Below, piece after piece: positions 1 to 11,237 of a stretch of DNA of 64,000 nt. Position numbers and translations under genes: made by a program. Source of the DNA: Nageia nagi. Taxonomy: Eukaryota > Pinophyta. Numbering within the stretch: the first letter of the stretch is position 1; each line of letters opens with the position of its first letter. The notes under the pieces were generated by a model. That model searched no databases. It was not told the DNA's origin and saw only the letters and a list, made by a program, of their open reading frames with translations. Location: the NCBI GenBank assembly GCA_050084985.1, contig JBITNC010000001.1, positions 1,860,001 to 1,924,000 on the forward strand. The letters run 5' to 3'.

Positions 1-286
1 CTATAGATCCCTACATTAAAATTCTTGAAGAAGGTCCCGGGGTATTCTAATTATTATCATGAGTTCACCTTAATGTCCCCGGGAGCTATTCCGGAATAAA
101 TAAAAGGCCGGAGTCCGTGAGTAAACCTTTCCGGAATGAAAAGAAGAGGTCACGGAGAATAAGATAGACATATTTTGGCGAAGACCGAATTCCGGAACAA
201 AATGATGTCGGCAAGGCGGTCAGGTTTCGGCAAGGACCAAGTTCCGGAAAAAAAAAACGAAGTAAGCACAAGTGCCTCCGGGAAAC

Positions 287-690
287 AAAGCATTCCGGAT
301 ATATGAAGATGACATCACGGAAAAGAAGAAGCTCATAATTGCAAAGGAAACCGGAGTCCGGAGGGGATGACGTCTGCAAGGAGTAACTTCGTATCCGGAG
401 CCTTTGAGTAAAGCATTCCGGAGAAATAAGAAGGTGACGTCAGCAAGAAGGGACGAGATTCACAGTTGCAAAGGAAACCGGAGCCAGAACAGATGACATC
501 AGCAAAGAGAAATTTAGTATCCGGAACCAGCGAGCGGGAAATTCCGGAGATTCAAAGGTGACGTCACAAGGAGATATAAAGTTTACATTCGTAAAGCAAA
601 CCGGAGCCCGGAATGGATGACATCATCAAGGAGCAATTTAGTGTCCGGAGCCAGTGAATAAAGAAGTCCGGAGATTCAAGGTTGACGTCA
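287..690 (+). promoter_or_regulatory. U3 tandem array with seven TGACRTCW (bZIP-type) sites
   Basis: Units of about 123-126 bp start at 287, 410, 536 and 660; the last is partial. Each unit has two TGACGTCA or TGACATCA octamers, starting at 310, 368, 435, 494, 559, 618 and 683, with alternating spacings of about 58-59 and 65-67 bp. TGACGTCA is the classic palindromic site for TGA/CREB-type bZIP factors. The same array recurs in the 3' LTR from 3645. Binding is inferred from motif identity only. Confidence 0.7.
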
Positions 691-978
691 GGCGAAGGGA
701 AAAAATTAACATTTGGGATTAAGACCGCGTCCAGAGGAAAATAGGCCGCAATGAAAGATCGAAGAGTCCGAGTTGGAGAATTGAACATTCCGGGAGAGAA
801 GGAAGTCTGCAAAATACCTGAGCGCCATCATCAGGGAACCGAATCGTCGGCGATCTGCCCAATTTTGTAACAGTCGGCCAAGTGTCATATGTAGGTGATA
901 TCAGTTCAAGAAGGCCAGAATCTTGCGGCCGTTTTGTAAACGTTTCTATTCTATAATCTTGTAACTGTTATTAATACA

Positions 979-988
979 GTATAAATAT
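979..988 (+). promoter_or_regulatory. TATA box of the element A LTR
   Basis: TATAAATATA lies about 290 bp downstream of the bZIP-site array and before the presumed R/U5 part of the LTR. The same word occurs in the 3' LTR near 4337. It is the natural core promoter for the element transcript. Confidence 0.6.
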
Positions 989-1590
989 ATGAAAATAAAG
1001 AGAAACTAGGGTCGGAAGCCTAGTATTTCCCTTTTCATTTGTTCTCGAAGACCTGTAGCTTCAGTCCGGTACTATGAAACCATCTTGACCTTTCTTGTCT
1101 AGCACTCGTAATTGTTATTCTTAATTTGGTTACATTGTGGCAGCTTAGCTTGTTTCCTGAGTAATAGTTGCGGGTTGCTAGTATAACTGTGTCTGCTACA
1201 TGGTAGAGTAGAAGCTGGGGAGCTATTCAGAGAGTGAGAACTTGTTCTGTGGCTGCGACACTAGATTCAGGCCAAGGTTTCGCACACTGCGAAAGCCCGC
1301 GCTGAACTAGTGATCTACCCCTTTGCTTTCTCTCTTGTTACCCTATCCCTTTACTTCCTCTCTCGTTACCCTATCCTTTTACTTTCTTTCTTGTTACCCT
1401 ATCCTTTTGCTTGAATCTCTCGCTCCCTACTCTTTTTATCTCTTTCCTGTTACTTTTTCTTTACCCAATGGATAAGGAACCGGCCTTCTCCGGAGATCAG
1501 GCTGCGTCCCACAGTCTGTTCGTGAACTACTTTGGTTAAGATTGTTCCAGGCGCACATATTACACAATCTCAATCAACAGTATTTCTTTT

Positions 1591-1608
1591 TGGCACGCCC
1601 GGTGGGAC
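1591..1608 (+). other. Primer-binding-site candidate of element A
   Basis: The sequence TGGCACGCCCGGTGGGAC begins 11 bases after the LTR end, where a tRNA primer site is expected. This word is typical of the start of plant Ty3/Gypsy interiors. The tRNA species was not assigned. Confidence 0.55.
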
Positions 1609-1726
1609 ACGAAGAAATTTATTGGCGACTCTGCTGAAGCACCATCCATGGTATGTATTAAAGCAAATTATTTGTGAATATCATAGGTGCTTTGAACCTG
1701 TCATTTTCTTTTGCAATCTAGAGTTT

Positions 1727-2710
1727 ATGTGGACAAGATCTAAAACTAGAGCAGCAAAAGAAAAACCAGAGTTTGGGAAGTTAGATACTCCTAGGAGAAA
1801 GACCCTGATCAAGTCCAAGTCTCTGAATAGTATCGACTCCCTAAAATCCTTTATTAAGCCAGAACCATCCAATCTTCATACTAGAGATACCTTCCCTAAA
1901 ATGGCTAATCCAGCTCGGAATATTTATCCGGAATGGGACAATGGGGTACCCATAGCTCTGGCGGTATTACATGATATCCTAGCAAATGTTTTTAAAACCC
2001 TTCCGGAGTTTGATGCAACTTCAGAAAAAATGGCTTATGAGCACTGTGTGGATGTAGCCGGCCTAGCGAAGATTCACAATATTCAGCATGAAGATATTAT
2101 GGTGAGATTACTGGCTCAGTCTTTCAAAGGAAAGGTCCTGGATTGGTACAGGGGCCTTTCTAATGGATCCATCAGTACCTGGGCTCAACTGGCAGAGCCT
2201 TTTATCCTGGAGTTTAATGAACTAGGGGATCCCTTTTCCTTGTTAACCCAGTTTACTTCAATCAAAAGGTTTGAACAAGAGAACATCCCGGATTTCAACA
2301 TTAGATTCCAGAGAACGTGGACAAGAGTACCCATGCCAGTCAGGCCTCAGCAGTTTCAAGCTTTGATGTATTACTTGAGAGCCTTTCCTCCAGATCTCTC
2401 TCTGCAAATCCAAAATTCCGGAGTGAATACCTTTCCGGAGGTCTATAGACAAGCAGTATATGCTGAATCATGCCTTATTGTAGTTGGGAAATTACCAAGC
2501 CGTATGCCAATGCCCTATTTCCCAATAACCACAACACAACAGCAAATTTTGAGACCTCCGGTAATCAGTTCAGTTCCGCCTCTGGCTAATATTCCTGCCC
2601 CTGTTCAACCCTGGTCGTCAAATTTGCCAATTCCTAGAGCTCCCTTGGCCTTACCAGCTCCACATCAGCCTAATATGAACCAAGGATTAGCATCATCTAC
2701 AGAAATTTAG
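1727..2710 (+). CDS. gag: Gag-like protein of element A
   Basis: An open frame of about 327 residues from the ATG at 1727. The frame is open further upstream into the LTR (from 1532), but that part crosses the primer site and is unlikely to be coding. The central part has the Retrotrans_gag signature: a hydrophobic helix followed by FKGKVLDWYRGL and a WAQLAEPFILEFN-like segment, then the FNIRFQRTW motif. The C-terminal quarter is rich in proline and glutamine. No CCHC zinc knuckle is seen within the frame. Gag forms the virus-like particle of Ty3/Gypsy elements. This is the only uninterrupted gag frame in the window, in keeping with the recent insertion. Confidence 0.8.
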   Translation: MWTRSKTRAAKEKPEFGKLDTPRRKTLIKSKSLNSIDSLKSFIKPEPSNLHTRDTFPKMANPARNIYPEWDNGVPIALAVLHDILANVFKTLPEFDATSEKMAYEHCVDVAGLAKIHNIQHEDIMVRLLAQSFKGKVLDWYRGLSNGSISTWAQLAEPFILEFNELGDPFSLLTQFTSIKRFEQENIPDFNIRFQRTWTRVPMPVRPQQFQALMYYLRAFPPDLSLQIQNSGVNTFPEVYRQAVYAESCLIVVGKLPSRMPMPYFPITTTQQQILRPPVISSVPPLANIPAPVQPWSSNLPIPRAPLALPAPHQPNMNQGLASSTEI

Positions 2711-2733
2711 GAACTCTGGAATTTTGGAGAAAT

Positions 2734-3251
2734 ATGGCAAACCAGATTACCGTGTTGACCAGACAAAATAATGCCAGAAGATATCCCTACCCTGCTGTAG
2801 AGAAAGCTCAACATGTGTTGAATGAGGACGTGGACCAAGCTTCCACTTCCGGGGCGGTAAATGGGTTTGTCAGGAGATTCGTAATAATGTCCTGCGCCGG
2901 ACGCAAGAGATGGAGACCCTAAAATCAGAAATTCAAGGGTTGAATGCGTTCGGAATCCCAAACTTATGGAGAAGCGACGGCTCACTCGTCACAGAGGCTA
3001 ATTTTTTGGGTAGTCTGCGGAATAGGATTCAGAATACGGATGATGTTGATACACTCCTGGTGTCCTTCGATGAGACAAATTTTGTAAAATTCTTTGATTC
3101 TCTGGCCGACGGCAGCTTTAGGATACAGCAGTTGCTGAGGAGACATGCAAATGTATCATATGAGGTGCTGAACCATACAGCCTTAGCGCAAGCAAGGCTG
3201 AAAGATTTTTGCGGGATCCGGCGGATTGGAATAAAGTCCAGCAGATCCTGA
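2734..3251 (+). pseudogene. Unrecognised coding region after gag in element A
   Basis: Two overlapping frames (2734-2922 and 2910-3251) follow the gag stop. The change of frame near 2870-2915 suggests one broken protein. The second frame (113 aa) is charged, with LRNRIQNTDDVDTLL and FDSLADGSFRIQQLLRRH segments that look helical, and ends about 110 bp before the 3' LTR. It does not resemble protease, reverse transcriptase or integrase. It may be the tail of gag or an extra ORF of the family; no function is assigned. Confidence 0.35.
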
Positions 3252-3359
3252 GTCTGCAGAGCTAAAGTAAGGTACAATTCTTTGATTCATGTAAATAACA
3301 GACTGGGTTCTAAATTCCTCTTCCATAAAGGCGAAATTTTCCCTCAGAAGTCGCCACAA

Positions 3360-4938
3360 TGTAGATCCCTACATTAAAATTCTTGAAGAAGGTCCCAGGG
3401 TATTCTAATTATTATCATGAGTTCGCCTTAATGTCCCCGGGAGCTATTCCGGAATAAATAAAAGGCCGGAGTCCGTGAGTAAACCTTTCCGGAATGAAAA
3501 GAAGAGGTCGCGAAGAATAAGATAGACATATTTTGGCGAAGACCGAATTCCGGAACAAAATGATGTCGGTAAGGCGGTCAGGTTTCGGCAAGGACCAAGT
3601 TCCGGAAAAAAAAAACGAAGTAAGCACAAGTGCCTCCGGGAAACAAAGCATTCCGGATATATGAAGATGACATCACGGAAAAGAAGAAGCTCATAATTGC
3701 AAAGGAAACCGGAGTCCGGAGGGGATGACGTCTGCAAGGAGTAACTTCGTATCCGGAGCCTTTGAGTAAAGCATTCCGGAGAAATAAGAAGGTGACGTCA
3801 GCAAGAAGGGACGAGATTCACAGTTGCAAAGGAAACCGGAGCCCGGAACAGATGACATTAGCAAAGAGAAATTTAGTATCCGGAACCAGCGAGCGGGAAA
3901 TTCTGGAGATTCAAAGGTGACGTCACAAGGAGATATAAAGTTTACATTCGTAAAGCAAACCGGAGCCCGGAATGGATGACATCATCAAGGAGCAATTTAG
4001 TGTCCGGAGCCAGTGAATAAAGAAGTCCGGAGATTCAAGGCTGACGTCAGGCGAAGGGAAAAAATTAACATTTGGGATTAAGACCGCGTCCAGAGGAAAA
4101 TAGGCCGCAATGAAAGATCGAAGAGTTCGAGTTGGAGAATTGAACATTCCGGGAGAGAAGGAAGTCTGCAAAATACCTGAGCGCCATCATCAGGGAACCG
4201 AATCGTCGGCGATCTACCCAATTTTGTAACAGTCGGCCAAGTGTCATATGTAGGTGATATCAGTTCAAGAAGGCCAGAATCTTGCGGCCATTTTGTAAAC
4301 GTTTCTATTCTATAATCTTGTAACTGTTATTAATACAGTATAAATATATGAAAATAAAGAGAAACTAGGGTCGGAAGCCTAGTATTGCCCTTTTCATTTG
4401 TTCTCGAAGACCTGTAGCTTCAGTCCGGTACTATGAAACCATCTTGACCTTTCTTGTCTAGCACTCGTAATTGTTATTCTTAATTTGGTTACATTGTGGC
4501 AGCTTAGCTTGTTTCCTGAGTAATAGTTGCGGGTTGCTACTATAACTGTGTCTGCTACATGGTAGAGTAGAAGCTGGGGAGCTATTCAGAGAGTGAGAAC
4601 TTGTTCTGTGGCTGCGACACTAGATTCAGGCCAAGGTTTCGCACACTGCGAAAGCCCGCGCTGAACTAGTGATCTACCCCTTTGCTTTCTCTCTCGTTAC
4701 CCTATCCCTTTACTTCCTCTCTCGTTACCCTATCCTTTTACTTTCTTTCTTGTTACCCTATCCTTTTGCTTGAATCTCTCGCTCCCTACTCTTTTTATCT
4801 CTTTCCTGTTACTTTTTCTTTACCCAATGGATAAGGAACCGGCCTTCTCCGGAGATCAGGCTGCGTCCCACAGTCTGTTCGTGAACTACTTTGGTTAAGA
4901 TTTTTCCAGGCGCACATATTACACAATCTCAATCAACA
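3360..4938 (+). repeat. 3' LTR of element A
   Basis: Direct repeat of 2-1579, offset by 3358 bp, beginning TGTAGATCC and ending CAACA. It retains the TGACRTCA array (3645 onward) and the TATA box. No convincing polypurine tract precedes it: the 30 bases before 3360 are mixed sequence. Confidence 0.9.
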
Positions 4939-5181
4939 GTACCTTCAAGAATAAATAGAAGATGAAATCGACTCAACTTCCAAAATTAATCCTATTGGTT
5001 CAAATTATAAGAAAATGGATACAACAAATGGGTCATTAGCAGTCCAAATGTGAGTATAATGGATCCTTGGTATTTCTCTTTTTGCATATCCAAGTCACCA
5101 AATTTTGTTCACATGTCTAATTTCAATGGTGATAATTTCCACTACTGAAATTAAACTCCAAAACTGACCCTTTTCGAATCA
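4939..5181 (-). repeat. Partial 3' LTR of G1
   Basis: This stretch matches 28337-28364 joined to 38091-38321, the right-hand LTR of G1 around L2. On the minus strand it starts TGATTCGAAAAGGG, against TGATATGAAAATGG in the other copy. It is truncated on its left by element A. Confidence 0.7.
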
Positions 5182-5779
5182 TACCTCCCTAATGAGGAGG
5201 CTTTTTATTTCCAAAATGTTATTTTTAAATGAGATGAGGAAATGATTTACAAGCCTTGGTACTATCATACCATTTGGTTTTTTTAGGCATATATCCCTTC
5301 AATCCAACCAACCAAATCTCTTATCATCCCCTTCTTATTGTACAAACCTTCTTTTGTAAAATTGAATATTCAAGTAATGCATTCATGGTGTGAGGTACTA
5401 AGTATTCAATTTATGGAAAAACCTAATTATTTTTATGTTCTTCACTCAACATGGATGGATTAAATAAATTAAATTTATCCACATTCACAATTGAATAAAT
5501 ATTCATGTAAGTAGGTAATTCCAAGTTAAATGCATTCTCACCAACTTGTCCCATAACATGAAATGGTCCATACATGATTGTTTTCAATTTCTTGGTTAGT
5601 CCTTACAACCTATATTTTCTAAGATACAACCAAAATTGATATCCCACTTGAAAATTATGTTTAATCCTATAATTTGCTCCTATACTTTCAAGTGAACTTG
5701 CCTAATTTTATCAATAAAAATTTCATCTTGTTTCTATTCCTTCTCAACTAAAATTTCTTTATCCTCTTATTTTCCCAAA
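5182..5779 (-). pseudogene. G1 integrase C-terminal region (pseudogene)
   Basis: On the minus strand, frames broken by several stops read through DKIRQVHLKV, then a GPFHVMGQVGENAFNLELP-like stretch and YMNIYSIVNVDKFNLF. This is the C-terminal integrase domain of plant Gypsy elements. It is followed by TIRRG and WLVGLKG, reminiscent of a degenerate chromodomain. The same order is seen in G2 at 12940-13389. The right edge is the C1 insertion point. Not functional. Confidence 0.7.
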
Positions 5780-6247
5780 TATTATTTGAACATGATATTT
5801 ACAATATAAATTCAATAATTTAACTCTTTATTATATATTCATGTTGCATAGGTTTGATTCATAAATGACCAAACATCAACTCTATCTAGTCAGCCTATCG
5901 ACTGCTCAATCGACCTACCAATCTGTTATGTCTAACCAGTTAGTTTGATGCATACTAATTTGAATCTAAATATTGGTTTTTTGTATTTTTTTTTCATATT
6001 TTTTATTTATTTGGAAATCATTCTTTATGTGTTTTATTTTTGTAATCATTTGGAACATGTAGGAACCTAGTGTAGTTATTATGAGTATTATTCACAAGGA
6101 TTAGATAATATTTTTTAATTGATTTAACTAATTGTAGAATTCATGAGATTTCCATTCTCATAATAGTCACCTTGTACTCAAGTTATACTAAATAAATATA
6201 TATGTGTAATATTTTATTTGAACTAATAGATCAATGAGCATTTTATG
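5780..6247 (+). repeat. 5' LTR of C1
   Basis: About 468 bp, matching 14315-14770 in blocks with many substitutions and small gaps. The start TG has become TA. It ends just before the primer site at 6249. Confidence 0.65.
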
Positions 6248-6248
6248 A

Positions 6249-6263
6249 TTATGGTTTTAGAGC
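6249..6263 (+). other. Primer-binding site of C1 (Met-tRNA type)
   Basis: TTATGGTTTTAGAGC is a mutated form of TTGGTATCAGAGC, the common plant Copia primer site. It lies directly after the 5' LTR. Confidence 0.5.
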
Positions 6264-6383
6264 TAGATCGGTCTCTTAGGTTGAAGTAAGCTTGTGGGTT
6301 CTTTGTAAGACTTTATCAAGTTCTTGCAAAAAGGAATATCCAAAGTTTCTTATTATGGATATAATAATGTATAATAACAAATC

Positions 6384-7310
6384 ATGGCCAATTCCATAAT
6401 TCAATGGTGAATATTATGAGTATTGGAGTATAAAAATGAAAACTCTACTCATAGGCAAAGGCTTTTTGGAAATTGTACATGGAAATAATGAACCTACTAA
6501 TTGGAACACTATCAGAAGAGATGAGAAGACTACAAATAATACAAGGAAGAATCCCAAAATAAGAATAATTATGCACTTTATCATGTTCAATTAAGCTTGT
6601 ACAAAATCATTTTTCCAATACTCACTTCAAGTACTATAACAAAAGAAGCTTGAAAATCCATGAAGGATGGATATCATGGGAGTGCATTAGTGAATCAAGT
6701 CAAGATACAAATCTTGAAAAGAGATTTTAAAAATCTTGAAATGAAATATGGAGAAAATGTTGGAAACTATTGTGTGAGAGTGAAGGCTTGTGTAAACAAG
6801 ATGCAAACTCTTGGTGAAGAGGTGAAGAATGAAGTTGTTTTAAATAAAGTTTTAAGAACACTTATCCCAAAGTGGAACCATGTAGAAATCAAAATTGAAG
6901 AGACCAAAGATATTTCCACTCCTAATTATAATTAATTTATTGGTTCACTAATGTCTTGTGAAGAGAGACTAAAATATTTTACATCTTCAAATGTTGATAT
7001 TTTTGAAGAAAAAGCTTTTTCCATCCAAGGAAGGTGAAGCTAGTGCAAGTGGAAATGGAAGAGGCCATGGAATAGTTCATTATCCATCAATAGGTAGATG
7101 AAGAGGAAGAAGAGGTTCATCCAAAGGAAGAGGAAGAAGTGATAAGAAAAATAAGAAATATTACTCTTATAAAAAGTTTGGTCACTATGAAAGAGAATGT
7201 AGATTCAAGGCATCCCAAGAAGGAAGAAATAATGCACACTATCGAGAAGAGGAAGGATCACCAAATTTGTTTTTGACATATAGAAAATATGATAAAAATC
7301 TAAATGATAC
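6384..7310 (+). pseudogene. gag: C1 gag (pseudogene)
   Basis: Begins MANSIIQFNGEYYEYWSIKM, the Copia gag N terminus in which an F/Y-x-G-x-x-Y-x-x-W core is typical. A second open piece at 6660-6935 holds the middle of gag (DFKNLEMKYGENVG). Near 7085-7205 there is an Arg/Gly-rich stretch and a degenerate zinc knuckle, YYSYKKFGHYERECR, in which the first two cysteines are tyrosines. Several stops and frame changes make it non-coding. Confidence 0.8.
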
Positions 7311-8570
7311 ATGAATTTTTGATATTGGTTACTAAACCACATGATCAAAAAGGGGGGGTTATTTTCTATAATGTAAAACTCCTACAAGTCCAATATCAAG
7401 CTTGGATATGACAAAGCATTGCAAGTTGAAGGCATACAAACCATGGATGTGAACACCAATGAAGGCCAAAAGAAGGTAAATGATATATACTATACTCAAA
7501 ATATGCAACATAATTTATTTATTGTAGGCTAAATCATGGAAAATAATTATAAGTTAGTATTTAAATATGGAAAATGTATAATATTTTACAAGAATCATGG
7601 TACTAGGCTAGTCACAACAATCTATATGAGTAAAAATAGATTATTTCCTTTAAAATTTAGTGTGTAAGGAGCCCAACTTGCTAATATTTCCATTGAGAAC
7701 AAAATTAATAATTTAAGATATGATCATTTGAATTTCAATATTTTGAGATTGTTTATATCTCAACAAATGGAATATGGGTTACCTAAGGTTGAGGATCACA
7801 AAGATGTGTGTGAAGGATGTGCTTTGGGAAAGTACTCAAGGATGAGTTTTCCTAAAGGAAAAGCATGGAGAGCCTCTTATAGACTAGAATTGGTGCATTT
7901 TGGTATATATAGGCCAATGCAAACTAAAATTTTGGATAATAATTCATATTTTCTTACTTTTATTGATGATTTTTCAAGAATGTATTAAATTCACTTCTTG
8001 AAAACCAAAGATGATGCATTTGATTTTAAAAATAAAATAAAAATCATGTAGAAAATCAAAGTATATGTTATGTAAAATATTTAAGGATTGATAGAGATGG
8101 AGAATTTTGTTCAAATACATTTCTCCAATTTTGTAAATATTGTAGAATTAAAAGGCAACTCGTTGCTATCTACACTCCACAACAATATAATGAGGCCAAA
8201 AGGAAGAATAGAACCATTATTGAGATGGTAAGGAGAATATATAAACAAAGATATTGAGCAATATATATTAGGCTTATGTGGTTAGTACAATAGTCTACAT
8301 TTTGAATAGAATTCCTAATAGCACCTTGGATGGCATCACTCCATATGAAACATAGTATGAAAAGAAACTAAATGTAATTCACTTTAGATTTTTTGGTTGT
8401 TTAGCTTAGGCACATGTACTTGATAAACAAAGAAGAAAACTTGATCTAAAAATTAAGGCATGTATTATTATTGGGTATTGTGAGAATACCAAATCCTATA
8501 GGCTTTATAATTCAAAAACTCAAAAAGTTTTGATTTCTAGAGATGTAATTTTTGATGAAGGGGGAGAATA
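7311..8570 (+). pseudogene. C1 protease and integrase (pseudogene)
   Basis: The protease is barely visible as IFDIGY near 7315 (for LDSG). Integrase is clearer. A zinc-binding part is followed by DVCEGCALGKYSRMSF (7728-7988 open) and the core start LVHFGIYRPM, where the first catalytic Asp of the usual VHSDICGPM is lost. The second Asp survives in RIDRDGEF, and NEAKRKNRTI replaces the usual AERKNRT, losing the catalytic Glu. The segment ends in the typical RDVIFDEGGE, although the frame is broken several times between. Confidence 0.8.
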
Positions 8571-8929
8571 AGGTCATCAAAAACTCTACATTAGTGATGA
8601 ATTCAATGACAGAATCTCCTCAAATATGCATCCCAATTTTCATACCATAAAGCAAATTCCTTACATTACAAGTTCAAAATAGATTTCTTCTACAAGTTCT
8701 TCAAATCCTTCAAGCCCTTCATTTAGTGATGATGATTCTCTAAGTAGTGTGAAGAAAAATAAAGTAAAAGAATTATTTTCATCCATACATATTCTCAAAT
8801 GTTATATGTAAATTTTCAAATACTTACAATCCAAGCATAAGATATTGATCAAGTTGTGATAAGAATTGAAATTTTGAGAACATATGGTGATGATGATGAT
8901 TGTGAACCTAGAGGTAATGTTGTTAATTA

Positions 8930-9830
8930 TGCTTTGATGACTAGTGTTGAGTTAGAACCATATAGTTATGAATAAGCATGTAGTAATTATTTATGGATGA
9001 AATTAATGGAAGAGAAAATTAATTCCATAAATAAGAATGATACATGGGAACTTATGGAGCTTTCAAAAAGCAAAAGTGTGTGCATTCTAAATGAGTCTAC
9101 AAGACTAAGTATAATATGGATGGAACCATAGAAAGACACATGGAAATTATTTTGGAAAAAAGATTTACACAAAGGTATTACATTGATTATTAGGAAACCT
9201 TTGCACTAGTTGTAAAACAAGAAATAATAAGATTTGTAATCTCTTTGGATGCCCATAAAGATTGGAAAGTACATCATATGGATGTAAAACATGCATTCTT
9301 GAATGGCTATTTGTATGAAGAGGTTAATGTGTAACAACCACAAAGTTTTGTAATTAAAGGAAAATAGAATCATGTGTATAGATTGAAGAAGTTCTTGTAT
9401 AGCCTCAAGCAAGATCCAAGAGCTTGGTATTCAAGGATTGATGAGTACTTCCATCAATATGAATTTACAAGAAGTAAGAGTGAACCTACCCTATACCTCA
9501 TGAAACAAGGTAATGATATCTTAATTTTTTTTTTTTTTATATTGATGATTTGATTTACATGAGTAGTTGTTCAAATATGAAATATGATTTCAATAATTCT
9601 ATGATGCAAAAGTTTAAAATGAAAGATATTGGTTTGATACATTATTTCCTTGGTATGGAGTTGTATCAAAGAGAAGGCGAGATTTTCATTTGTCAAACTA
9701 AATATGTCAATGATATTTTGATAACATTTGGTATGGAGAATAGAAAACCAATTCCAACACTAATAGGTCATGGTGATCATTATGCAAGTATGATGGGGCT
9801 GATAAAGTTGATGTGACCCATATAGAAGCA
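8930..9830 (+). pseudogene. C1 reverse transcriptase (pseudogene)
   Basis: Copia RT motifs appear in order: an ETFALVVK-like piece, DVKHAFLNGYLYEEV, LYSLKQDPRAWY, and the catalytic box FYIDDLIYM at about 9535-9560. After this box the frame is open to 9816 (KMKDIGLIHYFLGMELYQ). A run of about 15 T just before YIDD probably arose by slippage and disturbs the frame. Stops occur throughout the first half. Confidence 0.8.
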
Positions 9831-9839
9831 TTATTGGAA

Positions 9840-10354
9840 GCTTGATATTTCTCACATACTCTAGATTGGAAATTGTACATGTTAGTTTTCTTGTATAAAG
9901 GTATATGAGTGACCCTTATAAAATTCACTTGAAACCAAAAAAATTAATATTGAGATATGTGAAAGGTACAATTGATTTTGGAATTAATTACTCCAAGAAT
10001 GATGATGTGAAACTTGTTGGATTTAGGGATTCTGATAGAAATTCTACATCTAGAAATTTATTTATTCTTGGTCATAGAATGATTACATGGAGAAAGAAAA
10101 GTACAATTTCTCTCTTCTACTAAAGTTGAATGCATTACAATCATAAGTGCTAATGCTCAAGCATTATGGTTAATAAAATTACTTGAAGAAATTAGTGAGA
10201 AATAATATGTTCCAACTACCTTGTTTTATGATAATATAAGTTTTATTCAATTGAAAAAAAAAATAATCCATCATAGTATGTCCAAAAAACTTTGCTATGA
10301 AGTATTAGTTCATCTAAGACATGGTGGAGAAGAATGTTATTTATATTAGGTATT
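9840..10354 (+). pseudogene. C1 RNase H, first part (pseudogene)
   Basis: Open piece 9905-10123 contains LRYVKGTIDFGINYSKN and GFRDSDRNSTSRN, the Copia RNase H start with its first Asp. It continues as TKVECITISANAQALW and NPIHHSMSKNT-like sequence. It stops at the G2 insertion and resumes at 14212-14310 as NTLYNIIDIFTKGVFKAQF. Non-functional. Confidence 0.8.
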
Positions 10355-10359
10355 ATAAC

Positions 10360-11090
10360 TGATCCGAATTGGATCATGTTAGGTTGTTTTTTTTAGGAGC
10401 AATACTCATTATAGAGGTATATGTGCTTAGAGACATACCAAAAACTAAAATATAGAGTTGTTTGGCATTCAATTTTAGGACACTAGTGGCATGCAAATTA
10501 CTAATTTTGGGCCATTAACAATGAACACCTTGATGAGTCAAAAGGGGAGTTCAAAGGGACATAAATGTGTTAGATAGATGATATGATTTGGTACCTTAGA
10601 AATCATTTATAAGGTATTTTTAGGCTTATTTAAGGGTGTGCTACTCTTTAATTCCATAATGGGAGTTTTGAGAGAGTTAGAATTTTAGGATCATCAGAGT
10701 TGAAGGAAGACAAAGAGTCATTCTAGAAATTTGTAGTTTTGTGATTATTTTCTTCTTATTATAGGAGGTTGCAGTAATTATAGGAGATTTTATTGCCATT
10801 GTGTTGATGGTATTTCTCTATGCATGTAATATTGTAATATCCATGGACAATGAGAAGAAAAGGATGCAATTCCATGTTGGATTATCCCATATTGGGTGAA
10901 CCAAGGTAAATCATTATGTTGATCTTATTGTGTGTTTGATATTACTAATTTTATGATTTAAATTGTATAAATTTAAAATTTATATCCAATTTGTATGATC
11001 TCATAATGGTGAGTGTATTTTTATTTGAATCTATAAGTGAAGATTTGAGTATGCTATAAGCATTTGATGATTACAGATCATGTGGTATTA
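10360..11090 (+). repeat. 5' LTR of G2
   Basis: 731 bp, matching 13488-14206 along its length. It starts TGATCCGAATTGGATCA, an imperfect palindrome, and ends CAGATCA. It is directly followed by the primer site. Confidence 0.85.
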
Positions 11091-11104
11091 GACCTTGTGT
11101 GTAT
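11091..11104 (+). other. Primer-binding site of G2
   Basis: TGTGGTATTAGACC follows the LTR end at once and resembles the Met-tRNA type TGGTATCAGAGCC with a few changes. Confidence 0.55.
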
Positions 11105-11237
11105 CAAATTTAGGGCTAGAATTTTGGGTGTTTTAGGCTACCAATAACATGTTTTTTTTATGTTTGGGAGGAGATATTAAAGATCAAATTTGATTCCAAA
11201 GGATATTAATATTGGTCAAAAGGGTAGACCAACTAAA

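Larger units (their letters stand above)
2..1579 (+). repeat. 5' LTR of element A
   Basis: Direct repeat of 3360-4938. The left terminus reads TATAG here and TGTAG in the 3' copy; the right terminus is ...CAACA. The first 14 bases of the 3' copy form an imperfect palindrome (TGTAG...CTACA). U3 is crowded with TCCGG/CCGGA words and carries a tandem array with TGACGTCA sites. A TATA box lies near 980, and a pyrimidine-rich stretch (about 1320-1470) lies toward the 3' end. Confidence 0.9.
2..4938 (+). mobile_element. Element A: young non-autonomous LTR retrotransposon (gag only)
   Basis: Two near-identical direct repeats of about 1.58 kb flank a 1.8-kb interior. By eye I count roughly 18 differences between the two LTRs, so they are about 99% identical and the insertion is recent compared with everything else here. 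The interior has a primer-binding-site candidate and a gag ORF, but no protease, reverse transcriptase, RNase H or integrase, so it would need a helper element. The right flank reads GTACC and base 1 of the window is C, consistent with a 5-bp target duplication cut by the window edge. It sits inside the left-hand LTR of G1. Confidence 0.9.

Noticed and set aside
86-888. Minus-strand ORFs in the LTR of element A, repeated at 3415-4247
   Set aside because: They are identical in both LTRs and arise from reading promoter repeats (TCCGG words) in reverse. No start context or domain.
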